Source of the DNA: CAYWNA01 sp964459305
GTDB taxonomy: Bacteria > Planctomycetota > Planctomycetia > Pirellulales > Pirellulaceae
Reading direction: 5' to 3'
Assembly (NCBI GenBank): GCA_964459305.1
Contig: CAYWNA010000386.1
Span: 1 to 9,381, forward strand
Length of the DNA: 9,381 bases
The notes under the pieces were generated by a model. It did no database searches. It saw only the letters and a list, made by a program, of their open reading frames with translations, and was not told the origin of the DNA. Made by a program: the position numbers and the translations under genes. Positions 1 to 5,747 of this stretch are shown here, one piece after another. Each line of letters begins with the position of its first letter. Position 1 is the stretch's first letter.

Positions 1-1
1 A

Positions 2-559
2 GCGGTAACACCGGAGTCGGCCTACCGCGATCAGGTCCACTGTGCCTGTGGCGAGTTGGCAGTCGCTGACATGTTGGAGATGTTCCGCGAACTGGAACGC
101 GTCACCATTACGCTGGAACAACACGGCCTCGGCCTAACGTTCCCAGTACCAGGAATGATCATGAAGCATTGGACCCCGCGCGATATGCCGGCCAAACTGC
201 TAGAAGCACGATGCGGCTATCAGCAGGCGCTGGCCGCAGCGCGGCGAGCCCGCGCGAGGTCAACCGCACACGGACACGGCTACGTAGGCTACTGGATTGG
301 TCGGCTGGAATTTGGCATCGGATACCTGCATACCATCGAAGTCGTTCGCGCGGCGGCCGTCGCAGAGAAAGACAATAAGTATGACGAGGCCGTTCAGCAC
401 GCAGAGACCGCTCTGACAAAAGCGAGCGGTGCCTTGGAGGCCTATGCTCGCGTGGCCCGTGACCAGTCCGACCGCGGAGCCATCGCGACCATGGCCGAAT
501 ACGTCTATCGGCCGATTCGTGACAAGCGAAACGAACTCAAGAAGCGAATGAGAGATTGA
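2..559 (+). CDS. C-terminal part of an unrecognised helical protein (5' truncated)
   Basis: The reading frame is open from the first full codon at position 2 to the TGA at 557-559, so this is the last ~185 residues of a longer protein cut by the window edge. A TTG at 56 and an ATG at 71 lie inside the frame, but nothing marks either as a true start, and sense codons continue upstream. The visible part is rich in Ala, Arg and Glu and looks mostly alpha-helical, with a conspicuous stretch near the end (ARDQSDRGAIATMAEYVYRP) and a basic tail. No catalytic motif is recognised. Helical tails of this kind can occur at the C-terminus of large carbohydrate-active enzymes in planctomycete catabolic clusters, but that is a weak inference from context. 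It ends 10 nt before the next gene, so it probably shares that gene's transcript. Confidence 0.6.
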   Translation, partial: AVTPESAYRDQVHCACGELAVADMLEMFRELERVTITLEQHGLGLTFPVPGMIMKHWTPRDMPAKLLEARCGYQQALAAARRARARSTAHGHGYVGYWIGRLEFGIGYLHTIEVVRAAAVAEKDNKYDEAVQHAETALTKASGALEAYARVARDQSDRGAIATMAEYVYRPIRDKRNELKKRMRD

Positions 560-560
560 T

Positions 561-565
561 GAGGG
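561..565 (+). promoter_or_regulatory. Shine-Dalgarno-like site (GAGGG) for the DapA-family gene
   Basis: GAGGG lies just after the upstream stop codon. Two consecutive ATG codons follow, at 570 and 573. The spacing is 4 nt to the first and 7 nt to the second, which favours 573 as the main start. Confidence 0.5.
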
Positions 566-572
566 ACTCATG

Positions 573-1496
573 ATGACCGCGCCTGAGATCAACGGGGTCG
601 TGCCGGTAATCCCTGTGCCGTTTCGCGAGGACGGTTCGATTGACTACGACGCCCTGGCCGCTTGCGTCCGATTCGCCGCCGACTGCGGTGTGCCGGCCGT
701 CTGTCTGCCGGCATACGGAAGCGAATTCTACAAGCTCTCCGAGAGCGAGCGGGGTACGGTCGTGGAGACGGCGATCCGTGCCGCCGCCGGCCGCGTGGCG
801 GTGATCGGCCAATCGAACCATCCCGGCCTGCCGCACGCGGTCGAGATCGCACGGGCGAATGAAGCCCGCGGCGCCGACATGATCTCGTTTGCCCTGCCGC
901 GACTGTTTTCGCTGCCAGAGTCCGACCTCCTGGCCTATGCGGAAAAGATCTGCTCGTCGGTCGACGTGCCGGTCTTAATCCAGGACTTCAACCCGGGTGG
1001 GGCGACGATCGGCCCCGATTTTTGCCGGCAACTTGTAGACATGTGCCCCAACTTCCGCTACACCAAACTGGAAGAGCCGCTGATGGCCGGCAAAGTGCTG
1101 GCCATTCGCGACGCTACGGCCGATCGGGTCGGTGTGTTGGAAGGCTGGGGCGCGCTGTACATGATGGAGTTGGTCCCACTCGGCATCCGCGGGGCTATGC
1201 CGGGGCTGGGGATGGCCGATCTCTTGCAGGAGACCTGGAGGCTGGCCAAGAAGGGCAGCGAGGACGATGCCTGGACATTGTACGAAAAGCTGATGCCGCA
1301 GATCGTCTTCTCGCTGCAGAACTTCGAGCTGTTCGCCTGGCTGGAGAAGGATCTGTTGGCCCGGCGGGGCGTGATCCCCGCAGAAAGTGCACGAGTGCGA
1401 TCAGCCACCTACACGCCGGATGAACTCACCTGGCAGCACGGCCAGAAGCTCAATCAGCGCGTGGTGGAGGTCGCTCGGCAGCGGACCGAAAGGTAG
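573..1496 (+). CDS. DapA/N-acetylneuraminate lyase family aldolase or dehydratase
   Basis: This is a class I (Schiff-base) TIM-barrel lyase of the dihydrodipicolinate synthase/NAL family, 307 aa from the preferred ATG at 573 (308 aa from the adjacent ATG at 570), a normal length for the family. Numbered from 570, the N-terminus has the usual GVVPVIPVPF strand. The glycine/serine loop equivalent to DapA's GTTGE is AYGSEFYKLSESER (about 48-61). The Schiff-base lysine is K166 in YTKLEEP. The Tyr normally found before the Asn-x-Pro loop is not obvious: the strand reads PVLIQDFNP (134-142), with Gln/Asp there. This departs from true DapA and resembles catabolic family members acting on 2-keto-3-deoxy acids. 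With an enolase-type dehydratase and a lactonase downstream, cleavage or dehydration of a keto-deoxy sugar acid is likelier than lysine synthesis. It starts 10-13 nt after the preceding stop. Family confident, substrate unknown. Confidence 0.88.
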   Translation: MTAPEINGVVPVIPVPFREDGSIDYDALAACVRFAADCGVPAVCLPAYGSEFYKLSESERGTVVETAIRAAAGRVAVIGQSNHPGLPHAVEIARANEARGADMISFALPRLFSLPESDLLAYAEKICSSVDVPVLIQDFNPGGATIGPDFCRQLVDMCPNFRYTKLEEPLMAGKVLAIRDATADRVGVLEGWGALYMMELVPLGIRGAMPGLGMADLLQETWRLAKKGSEDDAWTLYEKLMPQIVFSLQNFELFAWLEKDLLARRGVIPAESARVRSATYTPDELTWQHGQKLNQRVVEVARQRTER

Positions 1497-1520
1497 CAGC
1501 TACTCAAACAGTAGAGAGAC

Positions 1521-1659
1521 AACTACGAAACACACAAAATACACGAAGAAGCACAGCCGAATCGAACTTGAAGTTGTCGCATCCACGAACGAAGTTGATA
1601 ATGGCCCTCCCGTGCGAATCTCGCTTCATTTCGCGTGGTCTCGTGCCATTCGTGGTTGG
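1521..1659. repeat. Element A: degenerate inverted-repeat element of the CACGAAT family
   Basis: The space between the DapA-family gene and the MFS gene (about 200 bp) is mostly filled by a degraded relative of elements B and C. The left end begins AACTACGAAACACAC at 1521, and the right end finishes TGCCATTCGTGGTTGG at 1659. The reverse complement of the right end starts CCAACCACGAATGGCACGA, so the ends are imperfect inverted repeats of the 'AACCACGAAT.ACACGAA' type. The length (139 bp) is close to element B (145 bp), but the interior shows no recognisable GxxExxY start or tail. Unlike B and C, its right end lies 41 nt before the next start codon. Confidence 0.6.
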
Positions 1660-1700
1660 ATTGTCTTCTCTTTGAGCAGTTATTATCGGGCGGAGTTTTC

Positions 1701-3119
1701 ATGACGACTATCAGGCAAGACTTGGGAGCGGACGCTGGCACGGCGCGGCTGTGGATCGTGGTCCCGGTGACGATGCTCAGTTTCTTCTACGCGACCGTGC
1801 TGGAGTACCTGCTGCCGCTTTACTTCAGTGCGCTGCGCACCGCGGCGGAGGCCCAAGGGGGATCGTATCCGGCGGACATCTATTCCCAGCTCATGAAGTA
1901 CCAGGTCACTCCCTGGTTCTTCATGCCGGTCCTGGCCGGACTGCTCTCGCGACGTTACGGGGAACGTCGGGTATGGTGCTTCTCCCAATTGGCCATGGTC
2001 GTGATTCCGTTGGCCTTGATCGTCTACCCACATCCGGTCGCGGTCAAGATGGTGGCCTTCTGGTCGGGCGTGACCTCCGCACTGTTGTGGATTGCTGGCG
2101 TCTCGCTGATTCAGATGGTCCGGCCGGAGAGGAAGGGGCTCTCCAATGGCTTGATGATGGGCGCCATGGGGGCAGGTAGTTTTCTGGGGCCGCTCTGCGG
2201 GCGCGCGGCGCTCTACTGGCCGGAACTGAGCACACATCTGTTCCGCAGCGAGTGGAGCCTCGTCGGCCAGAAGCTGCTGACCCTGGAACCGACCACCACG
2301 ACTCCCCACGTGGCCAATTTCCTGCCTGTCTTCTGGATCTTGGTGGCGATCAAGATGGTCTGCGGTGTGCTGGTCGGCTTTTGGTCCCAACGGTCCGGCC
2401 GATTTGCACATGACGAGGAAGCGCCCCGTTGGGATCGGACGGTCATGGATCTGAAGCGCCTGATGACCAACGCCCGATTTTGGGCCTTGGTCCTCGCATT
2501 ATGCCTGTTGGGTGGACCGGTCTTTCAAGCGACCAACCAGTTTTTGCCCTACCGAGCGGAGGATCTGGGCTTGAAATCGGGGGCCGCTGACCACGGTTGG
2601 ATCTGGCTGCAACTACTGCGGACCCTGATGTGGATCCCCGGCGGTCTGGCCGTGGGGCTCTTGGCGGGCAGACGGGCCCCAGGTATCGCGGCGGTAACGA
2701 TGCTCGGATGCTTTGCCATGGCCGGACTGGGTATCGGTTCCAGTTCGATCACCTGGCAATTGTTTGGCTGTGTGGCCCTGTTCGAGTTCGTCCGCCAGTT
2801 CATGCGGTGGTCGCACGCGGGATACTTGTCCGAACACATGCCCCACGACCTGCGTGCTACCGCAATCGGCTGCTCGATCACCATCGCGGGATTGGGCTCC
2901 ACGATTTTCGCATGGACCGCGGGTTATCTCTGGAATCCGAATCTGAGTGGCTTCGATTCGTCCCAGCCCTTCCTGGCCGCGGGACTCGTTGGCCTGGTCG
3001 GCTGCGCGGGACTCTTCATTTTCGACCGGTTCTGCCCGATCCGCCAGCCGCTGCCCGTGGACACCCCAGCGGTTGAACCAGACGCCACTCGGGCAGAAGG
3101 GAGTGTTACCGAACCATGA
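1701..3119 (+). CDS. Major facilitator superfamily transporter
   Basis: This is a 472-aa inner-membrane transporter with about twelve hydrophobic segments. The first is near 17-42. Segments around 68-85 and 95-110 flank a cytoplasmic loop GLLSRRYGERR (80-90) that matches the MFS loop 2-3 signature. Further segments lie near 115-140, 150-172, 205-228, 258-280, 300-322, 328-345, 350-370, 385-410 and 422-442. Two loops are longer than usual: about 43-66 after segment 1, and about 173-205, rich in Thr and Pro, between segments 5 and 6. The start at 1701 is supported by GGAG at 1692-1695, 5 nt upstream. A longer in-frame version from 1635 would translate the right end of repeat element A and is rejected. 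The last 4 bp overlap the next start (ATGA), so transporter and dehydratase are probably translationally coupled. The likely cargo is the sugar acid or lactone degraded by this cluster; the substrate cannot be read from sequence. Confidence 0.9.
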   Translation: MTTIRQDLGADAGTARLWIVVPVTMLSFFYATVLEYLLPLYFSALRTAAEAQGGSYPADIYSQLMKYQVTPWFFMPVLAGLLSRRYGERRVWCFSQLAMVVIPLALIVYPHPVAVKMVAFWSGVTSALLWIAGVSLIQMVRPERKGLSNGLMMGAMGAGSFLGPLCGRAALYWPELSTHLFRSEWSLVGQKLLTLEPTTTTPHVANFLPVFWILVAIKMVCGVLVGFWSQRSGRFAHDEEAPRWDRTVMDLKRLMTNARFWALVLALCLLGGPVFQATNQFLPYRAEDLGLKSGAADHGWIWLQLLRTLMWIPGGLAVGLLAGRRAPGIAAVTMLGCFAMAGLGIGSSSITWQLFGCVALFEFVRQFMRWSHAGYLSEHMPHDLRATAIGCSITIAGLGSTIFAWTAGYLWNPNLSGFDSSQPFLAAGLVGLVGCAGLFIFDRFCPIRQPLPVDTPAVEPDATRAEGSVTEP

Positions 3120-4270
3120 AAATCACCAACATCACGGCCCATCTGATGGGCGTTCCCGGCCCCGGCGGCCATGCCCCATCGCGAAACTGGATCTTCGTTC
3201 GGGTGGAGACCGACGAGGGTATCGTTGGCATCGGCGAGGCGACCACGGAATATCACGAAGAGGCGGTGGCTGCCATGATCGAAGGACACTTCGCGCCGCT
3301 TCTGATCGGGCAGGATCCGACACGCGTCCACTACGCCTGGCAGCAGATGCAGCGGTTCTTCTGGTGGCGGGGCGGCGTGGTGGCCTCAAGCGCCGCCAGC
3401 GGCATCGAGCAGGCGTTGTGGGACATCACGGGCAAGGCGTACGGTCAGCCGGTGTACAAGCTGCTGGGCGGTGCCGTGCGCGATCGCGTGCGCGTGTATG
3501 CCCGGACCGACCTGAACCTGCCAACCTTTGGCGACGAGGCCAAGGCGGCCATGGAAGAGGGCTTCGACGCCTTCAAGTTCGGGCCCGGACGGTATGTCGA
3601 ACCGTTTGAGGATCAGCGTCAGGTGGACGTGGCCTTGTCGGCGGCCCGCGAGGTGCGCGAAGCTGCGGGGCCGGAATGCGATTTGATGATCGACTGCGGC
3701 GGGATCTTCTCCCTCCAGGCGGCCCATCGCCTGATCGACGGGCTGCGCGAGGTTCGAATGCTGTTTGTCGAAGAGCCGGTCAACATGGACACGCCACGCG
3801 GGCTGATCGAGCTGCGCCGGGCGTTCCCCGACATGCAAATCGCCGCCGGTGAGCGGCAGGCTACCCGATGGCAGTTCCGCGAGTGGCTGGAACAGGGTGC
3901 CGTCGACGTGATCCAGGCCGATATCTCACACTGCGGCGGCATCGGCGAACTGTTGCGAATCGCCGTTTGTGCCGAGGTCTACAACGTGCAAGTGGCCCCA
4001 CACAACCCCTACGGTCCGGTTGCATTGGTGGCTGCCGCGCACGCGTGCCTGTGCATGCCCAACTTCCTGATTCTCGAACACTGCCGGCATCGTCCCTGGT
4101 TCGACGAGATCCAACAGTTTGGACCAACCATTCGCGACGGCCGAGTCACCCCTAGCGACCGACCGGGACTGGGAATCGAACTCGATTGGGACTACGTGGC
4201 AAAACACCCCTACCAAAGGCTGCCGCTCAGAACGTTCACCGACCAGGACGGCGGCCTGCCGTTGGTATGA
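3116..4270 (+). CDS. Mandelate racemase/muconate lactonizing-type enolase superfamily enzyme, probable sugar-acid dehydratase
   Basis: This 384-aa protein has the complete two-domain enolase-superfamily layout: an N-terminal capping domain (about 1-125) and a C-terminal barrel. The three Mg2+ ligands are visible as D193 (MIDCGG), E219 (FVEEPV) and E246 (AAGERQ). Beyond them are D269 (QADISHCGG) and H296 (VAPHNPYGP), the usual Asp-His dyad, and E321 (LILEHC). K154 sits in FKFGPG, resembling the single-Lys arrangement of galactonate-type dehydratases rather than the KxK of mandelate racemase. The His of the galactonate dehydratase DxH motif is replaced by Gly (D193-C-G195), so the exact reaction is uncertain. 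The expected role is dehydration of an aldonate to a 2-keto-3-deoxy acid, feeding the aldolases at 573 and 6836. Its start overlaps the MFS stop. Its own TGA at 4268-4270 shares its last base with the left end of element B. Confidence 0.9.
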   Translation: MKITNITAHLMGVPGPGGHAPSRNWIFVRVETDEGIVGIGEATTEYHEEAVAAMIEGHFAPLLIGQDPTRVHYAWQQMQRFFWWRGGVVASSAASGIEQALWDITGKAYGQPVYKLLGGAVRDRVRVYARTDLNLPTFGDEAKAAMEEGFDAFKFGPGRYVEPFEDQRQVDVALSAAREVREAAGPECDLMIDCGGIFSLQAAHRLIDGLREVRMLFVEEPVNMDTPRGLIELRRAFPDMQIAAGERQATRWQFREWLEQGAVDVIQADISHCGGIGELLRIAVCAEVYNVQVAPHNPYGPVALVAAAHACLCMPNFLILEHCRHRPWFDEIQQFGPTIRDGRVTPSDRPGLGIELDWDYVAKHPYQRLPLRTFTDQDGGLPLV

Positions 4271-4414
4271 ACCACGAATCACACGAATCACACGAAAGGA
4301 ACAGAAATGGAAATCGTGTAAAGAGACTACAACATCGGCCATTATCCCAAACTGGAGGGGGAGCAGATCGTCTGCTGATTTCTTTTTCGTGTATTTCGTG
4401 TCATTCGTGGTTGG
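4270..4414 (+). mobile_element. Element B: internally deleted, MITE-like derivative of the GxxExxY cassette
   Basis: This 145-bp unit fills the gap between the dehydratase and lactonase genes. Its first 37 nt match the left end of element C at about 34 positions, and its last 36 nt match C's right end at about 32, with no indels. The arms are inverted repeats: over 30 nt (4270-4299 against 4383-4412) about 25 positions pair. Between them, codons 1-7 and 109-125 of the GxxExxY frame are retained. The size difference from C (448 minus 145) is 303 bp, exactly 101 codons. No clear target-site duplication is seen. The right end lies 8 nt before the start of the next gene. In RNA the arms could form a long stem between the two cistrons. 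Confidence 0.85.
4307..4378 (+). pseudogene. Remnant of a GxxExxY gene inside element B
   Basis: Read from ATG 4307, this 24-codon frame is MEIV, then a TAA, then RDYNIGHYPKLEGEQIVC, then TGA at 4376-4378. The first four residues equal those of the intact copy at 5328. The tail matches its end, NFSHYPKVEWERIVR, position by position without gaps. The middle of the gene is missing and codon 5 is a stop (TAA against TAC), so no working protein is made. Several tail differences are synonymous third-base changes (TAT/TAC, GAG/GAA twice, ATC/ATT), suggesting the parent was a separate, once functional, paralogue. Confidence 0.85.
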
Positions 4415-4422
4415 CTCAAATC

Positions 4423-5286
4423 ATGACATCAATCGAACCATACAAACTCGAGAACATCACACACATCCGCGGCGTCGATCATCCGGAGTCGATCGGAATC
4501 GGCCCGGACGGCAGGGCGTACACAACCGGCACGGGCTGCCAGGTGTATCGGCTCGACCTGGAGGACAACACCGCCGCGCAGTTTGCCACCACAGACGCCC
4601 GGTGCCTCGGCTCAGTCGTGGATGCCGATGGGAATCTGTACGTAGCCCACACCGCGGGCGACGTGCTGAAGATTACGCCGGACGGCAAGATCGGCGTCTA
4701 CGCGACCGCTCCCGGCGGTGGCAGGTTCCTCTGCACCAACTACCCGGCCTTCGACCGCACGGGAAATATGTACGTATCCGACAGCGGCGACTGGTCGGGC
4801 CGGATCAACGGCCACCTCTACAAGATCCCACCTGGCGGCGGCGAGGCTCAACTCTGGTACGCGGAAGCGGTTGATACGCCAAACGCAATCGCGTTGGACG
4901 CCGACGAACGGTTCTTGTACTTCGTCGAGACTTTCGGCAGCAGCATCGCACGCGTCGGGATCAACGACGACGGTTCGGCGGGCCAATTCGAGCGAGTTGT
5001 CCACATGCCCAAGCATATTCCCGACGGAATCGCCTTCGACGAAACGGGACGGCTTTGGATTGCCTGTCACCGGCCGGATGCGATTCACGTGTTTGACTTG
5101 AAGACGCGCCGATTGGAGTTGTTCGCCGAAGACTGGCGCGGCGAGAAACTGCGCGGTCCCACTGACGTGTCCTTCGCCGGCCCCAACCGCGACATCCTGC
5201 TTGCCGCGTCGCTGGACAATCTTGTTGTTCACCGTCTCGACAATGTGGGCGTCCGGGGCCTGAAACTGAATCATCCCAGACTGTAG
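4423..5286 (+). CDS. SMP-30/gluconolactonase/LRE family beta-propeller, probable sugar lactonase
   Basis: This 287-aa protein has the repeating blade pattern of six-bladed SMP-30 propellers (motifs such as GPDGRAYTTG, DADGNLYVAH, DRTGNMYVSD, DADERFLYFVET and DETGRLWIAC). Candidate metal ligands fall where the family has them: E22 (HPESIGIG), N154 (TPNAIALD) and D201 (IPDGIAFD); N106 may contact substrate. Family members hydrolyse aldonolactones to aldonic acids, which fits placement between a dehydratase and an NAD(P)-type sugar oxidoreductase. No signal peptide is seen, so it should be cytoplasmic. The start at 4423 is chosen because the longer in-frame version from 4186 reads through the end of the dehydratase gene and all of element B, giving a junk N-terminus (HESHESHE..., SCISCHSWL). 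No strong Shine-Dalgarno site precedes 4423; the end of element B (CGTGGTTGG) is immediately upstream. Confidence 0.85.
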   Translation: MTSIEPYKLENITHIRGVDHPESIGIGPDGRAYTTGTGCQVYRLDLEDNTAAQFATTDARCLGSVVDADGNLYVAHTAGDVLKITPDGKIGVYATAPGGGRFLCTNYPAFDRTGNMYVSDSGDWSGRINGHLYKIPPGGGEAQLWYAEAVDTPNAIALDADERFLYFVETFGSSIARVGINDDGSAGQFERVVHMPKHIPDGIAFDETGRLWIACHRPDAIHVFDLKTRRLELFAEDWRGEKLRGPTDVSFAGPNRDILLAASLDNLVVHRLDNVGVRGLKLNHPRL

Positions 5287-5290
5287 TTTC

Positions 5291-5320
5291 AACCACGAAT
5301 GACACGAATCACACGAAAGG
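5291..5320 (+). repeat. Left inverted-repeat arm of element C (9-nt iterations)
   Basis: After AAC the arm reads as three 9-nt units: CACGAATGA, CACGAATCA, CACGAAAGG. The third unit departs from the pattern so as to create AAAGG, which doubles as the ribosome-binding site of the enclosed gene. The matching arm of element B is at 4270-4299. Confidence 0.75.
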
Positions 5321-5321
5321 A
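5316..5321 (+). promoter_or_regulatory. Shine-Dalgarno site AAAGGA for the GxxExxY gene
   Basis: AAAGGA ends 6 nt before ATG 5328 and overlaps the inner edge of the left repeat arm, so the cassette carries its own translation signal. The same AAAGGA-6 nt-ATG arrangement survives in element B before ATG 4307. Confidence 0.65.
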
Positions 5322-5327
5322 TCAGTA

Positions 5328-5702
5328 ATGGAAATCGTGTACAAAGACGAAAGCTACAAGATCATGGGAGCATGCTTTGAGGTTTACAACGAGAAGGGAT
5401 GTGGGTTTGTGGAACCAGTGTATCAGGAGTGCCTTGCCCTTGAGTTGGGATTCCAAGGTGTTCCTTTCCAAGAACAAGTTGAACTGGTATTGAACTACAA
5501 GGGCCGCCAGCTCAAGCAGACTTACAAGCCTGATTTCATCTGCTACGAAAAGATCATTCTTGAAATCAAAGCCGTTTCAGCATTGACCGACGAACATCGG
5601 GCCCAGGTCCACAATTACCTAAGAGCCACCGGACATAAGCTCGGCCTACTCGTAAACTTCAGCCATTACCCCAAAGTGGAATGGGAACGCATTGTCCGGT
5701 GA
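5328..5702 (+). CDS. GxxExxY family protein (putative PD-(D/E)XK nuclease-like fold)
   Basis: This 124-aa protein is a full-length member of the GxxExxY family. The naming motif is G26-x-x-E29-x-x-Y32 in GCGFVEPVYQE, preceded by the typical helix YKIMGACFEVYNEKG. Downstream, KPDFICYEKIILEIKAV carries D69 and E79-x-K81, the pattern of a PD-(D/E)XK metal-dependent nuclease core, followed by Q93 and Y97 in the helix AQVHNYLRATG. The family is generally placed in the PD-(D/E)XK superfamily from sequence; I know of no established biochemical role. The start at ATG 5328 has AAAGGA 6 nt upstream. The gene lies within inverted repeats and interrupts a metabolic operon it has no obvious connection with, so it is probably a passenger or selfish gene rather than part of the pathway. 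Its G+C is visibly lower than that of its neighbours. Confidence 0.9.
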   Translation: MEIVYKDESYKIMGACFEVYNEKGCGFVEPVYQECLALELGFQGVPFQEQVELVLNYKGRQLKQTYKPDFICYEKIILEIKAVSALTDEHRAQVHNYLRATGHKLGLLVNFSHYPKVEWERIVR

Positions 5703-5706
5703 TTTC

Positions 5707-5736
5707 TTTTTCGTGTCATTCGTGTGTTTCGTGGTT
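5707..5736 (-). repeat. Right inverted-repeat arm of element C
   Basis: The reverse complement begins AACCACGAAACACACGAATG and continues with ACACGAA, the same iterated pattern as the left arm. The matching arm of element B is at 4383-4412. Confidence 0.75.
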
Positions 5737-5747
5737 GGATCATTATC

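Larger units (their letters stand above)
5291..5738 (+). mobile_element. Element C: intact cassette of inverted repeats flanking a GxxExxY gene
   Basis: This 448-bp unit sits between the lactonase and oxidoreductase genes. The left arm (5291-5320) and right arm (5707-5736) are inverted repeats pairing at about 25 of 30 positions. Each arm is built of a 9-nt unit of the form CACGAATCA repeated about three times. A single complete gene lies inside, beginning 37 nt from the left edge and ending 36 nt from the right edge. No transposase or clear target-site duplication is visible, so how the unit moves is unknown; mobility is inferred from the paralogous copies at 1521 and 4270. The inner gene is about 48% G+C, against roughly 63-70% in sampled lines of neighbouring genes, consistent with a foreign origin. 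The right end lies 9 nt before the next start codon. Confidence 0.8.

Noticed and set aside
573..1496. Annotation as dapA (lysine biosynthesis)
   Set aside because: The active-site Tyr is not present, the substrate loop differs from GTTGE, and the neighbourhood is sugar-acid catabolism.
1683..2411. Minus-strand open frame (242 codons) opposite the MFS gene
   Set aside because: Its product is rich in His, Arg, Gln and Asp, as expected of the complement of a membrane-protein gene. The plus-strand gene is convincing.
4612..5292. Long minus-strand open frame (226 codons) opposite the lactonase gene
   Set aside because: It is a shadow of a codon-biased high-G+C gene. The plus strand encodes a clear SMP-30 propeller, and the minus product has no recognisable motif.
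4270..5738. Repeated CACGAAT-type sequences considered as a CRISPR array
   Set aside because: The units are in inverted pairs around a coding frame, there are no regular unique spacers, and no cas genes are present.
5291..5738. Element C considered as a classical insertion sequence
   Set aside because: No transposase (DDE, HUH or serine recombinase) is encoded and no target-site duplication is evident. The only protein is the GxxExxY nuclease-like one.
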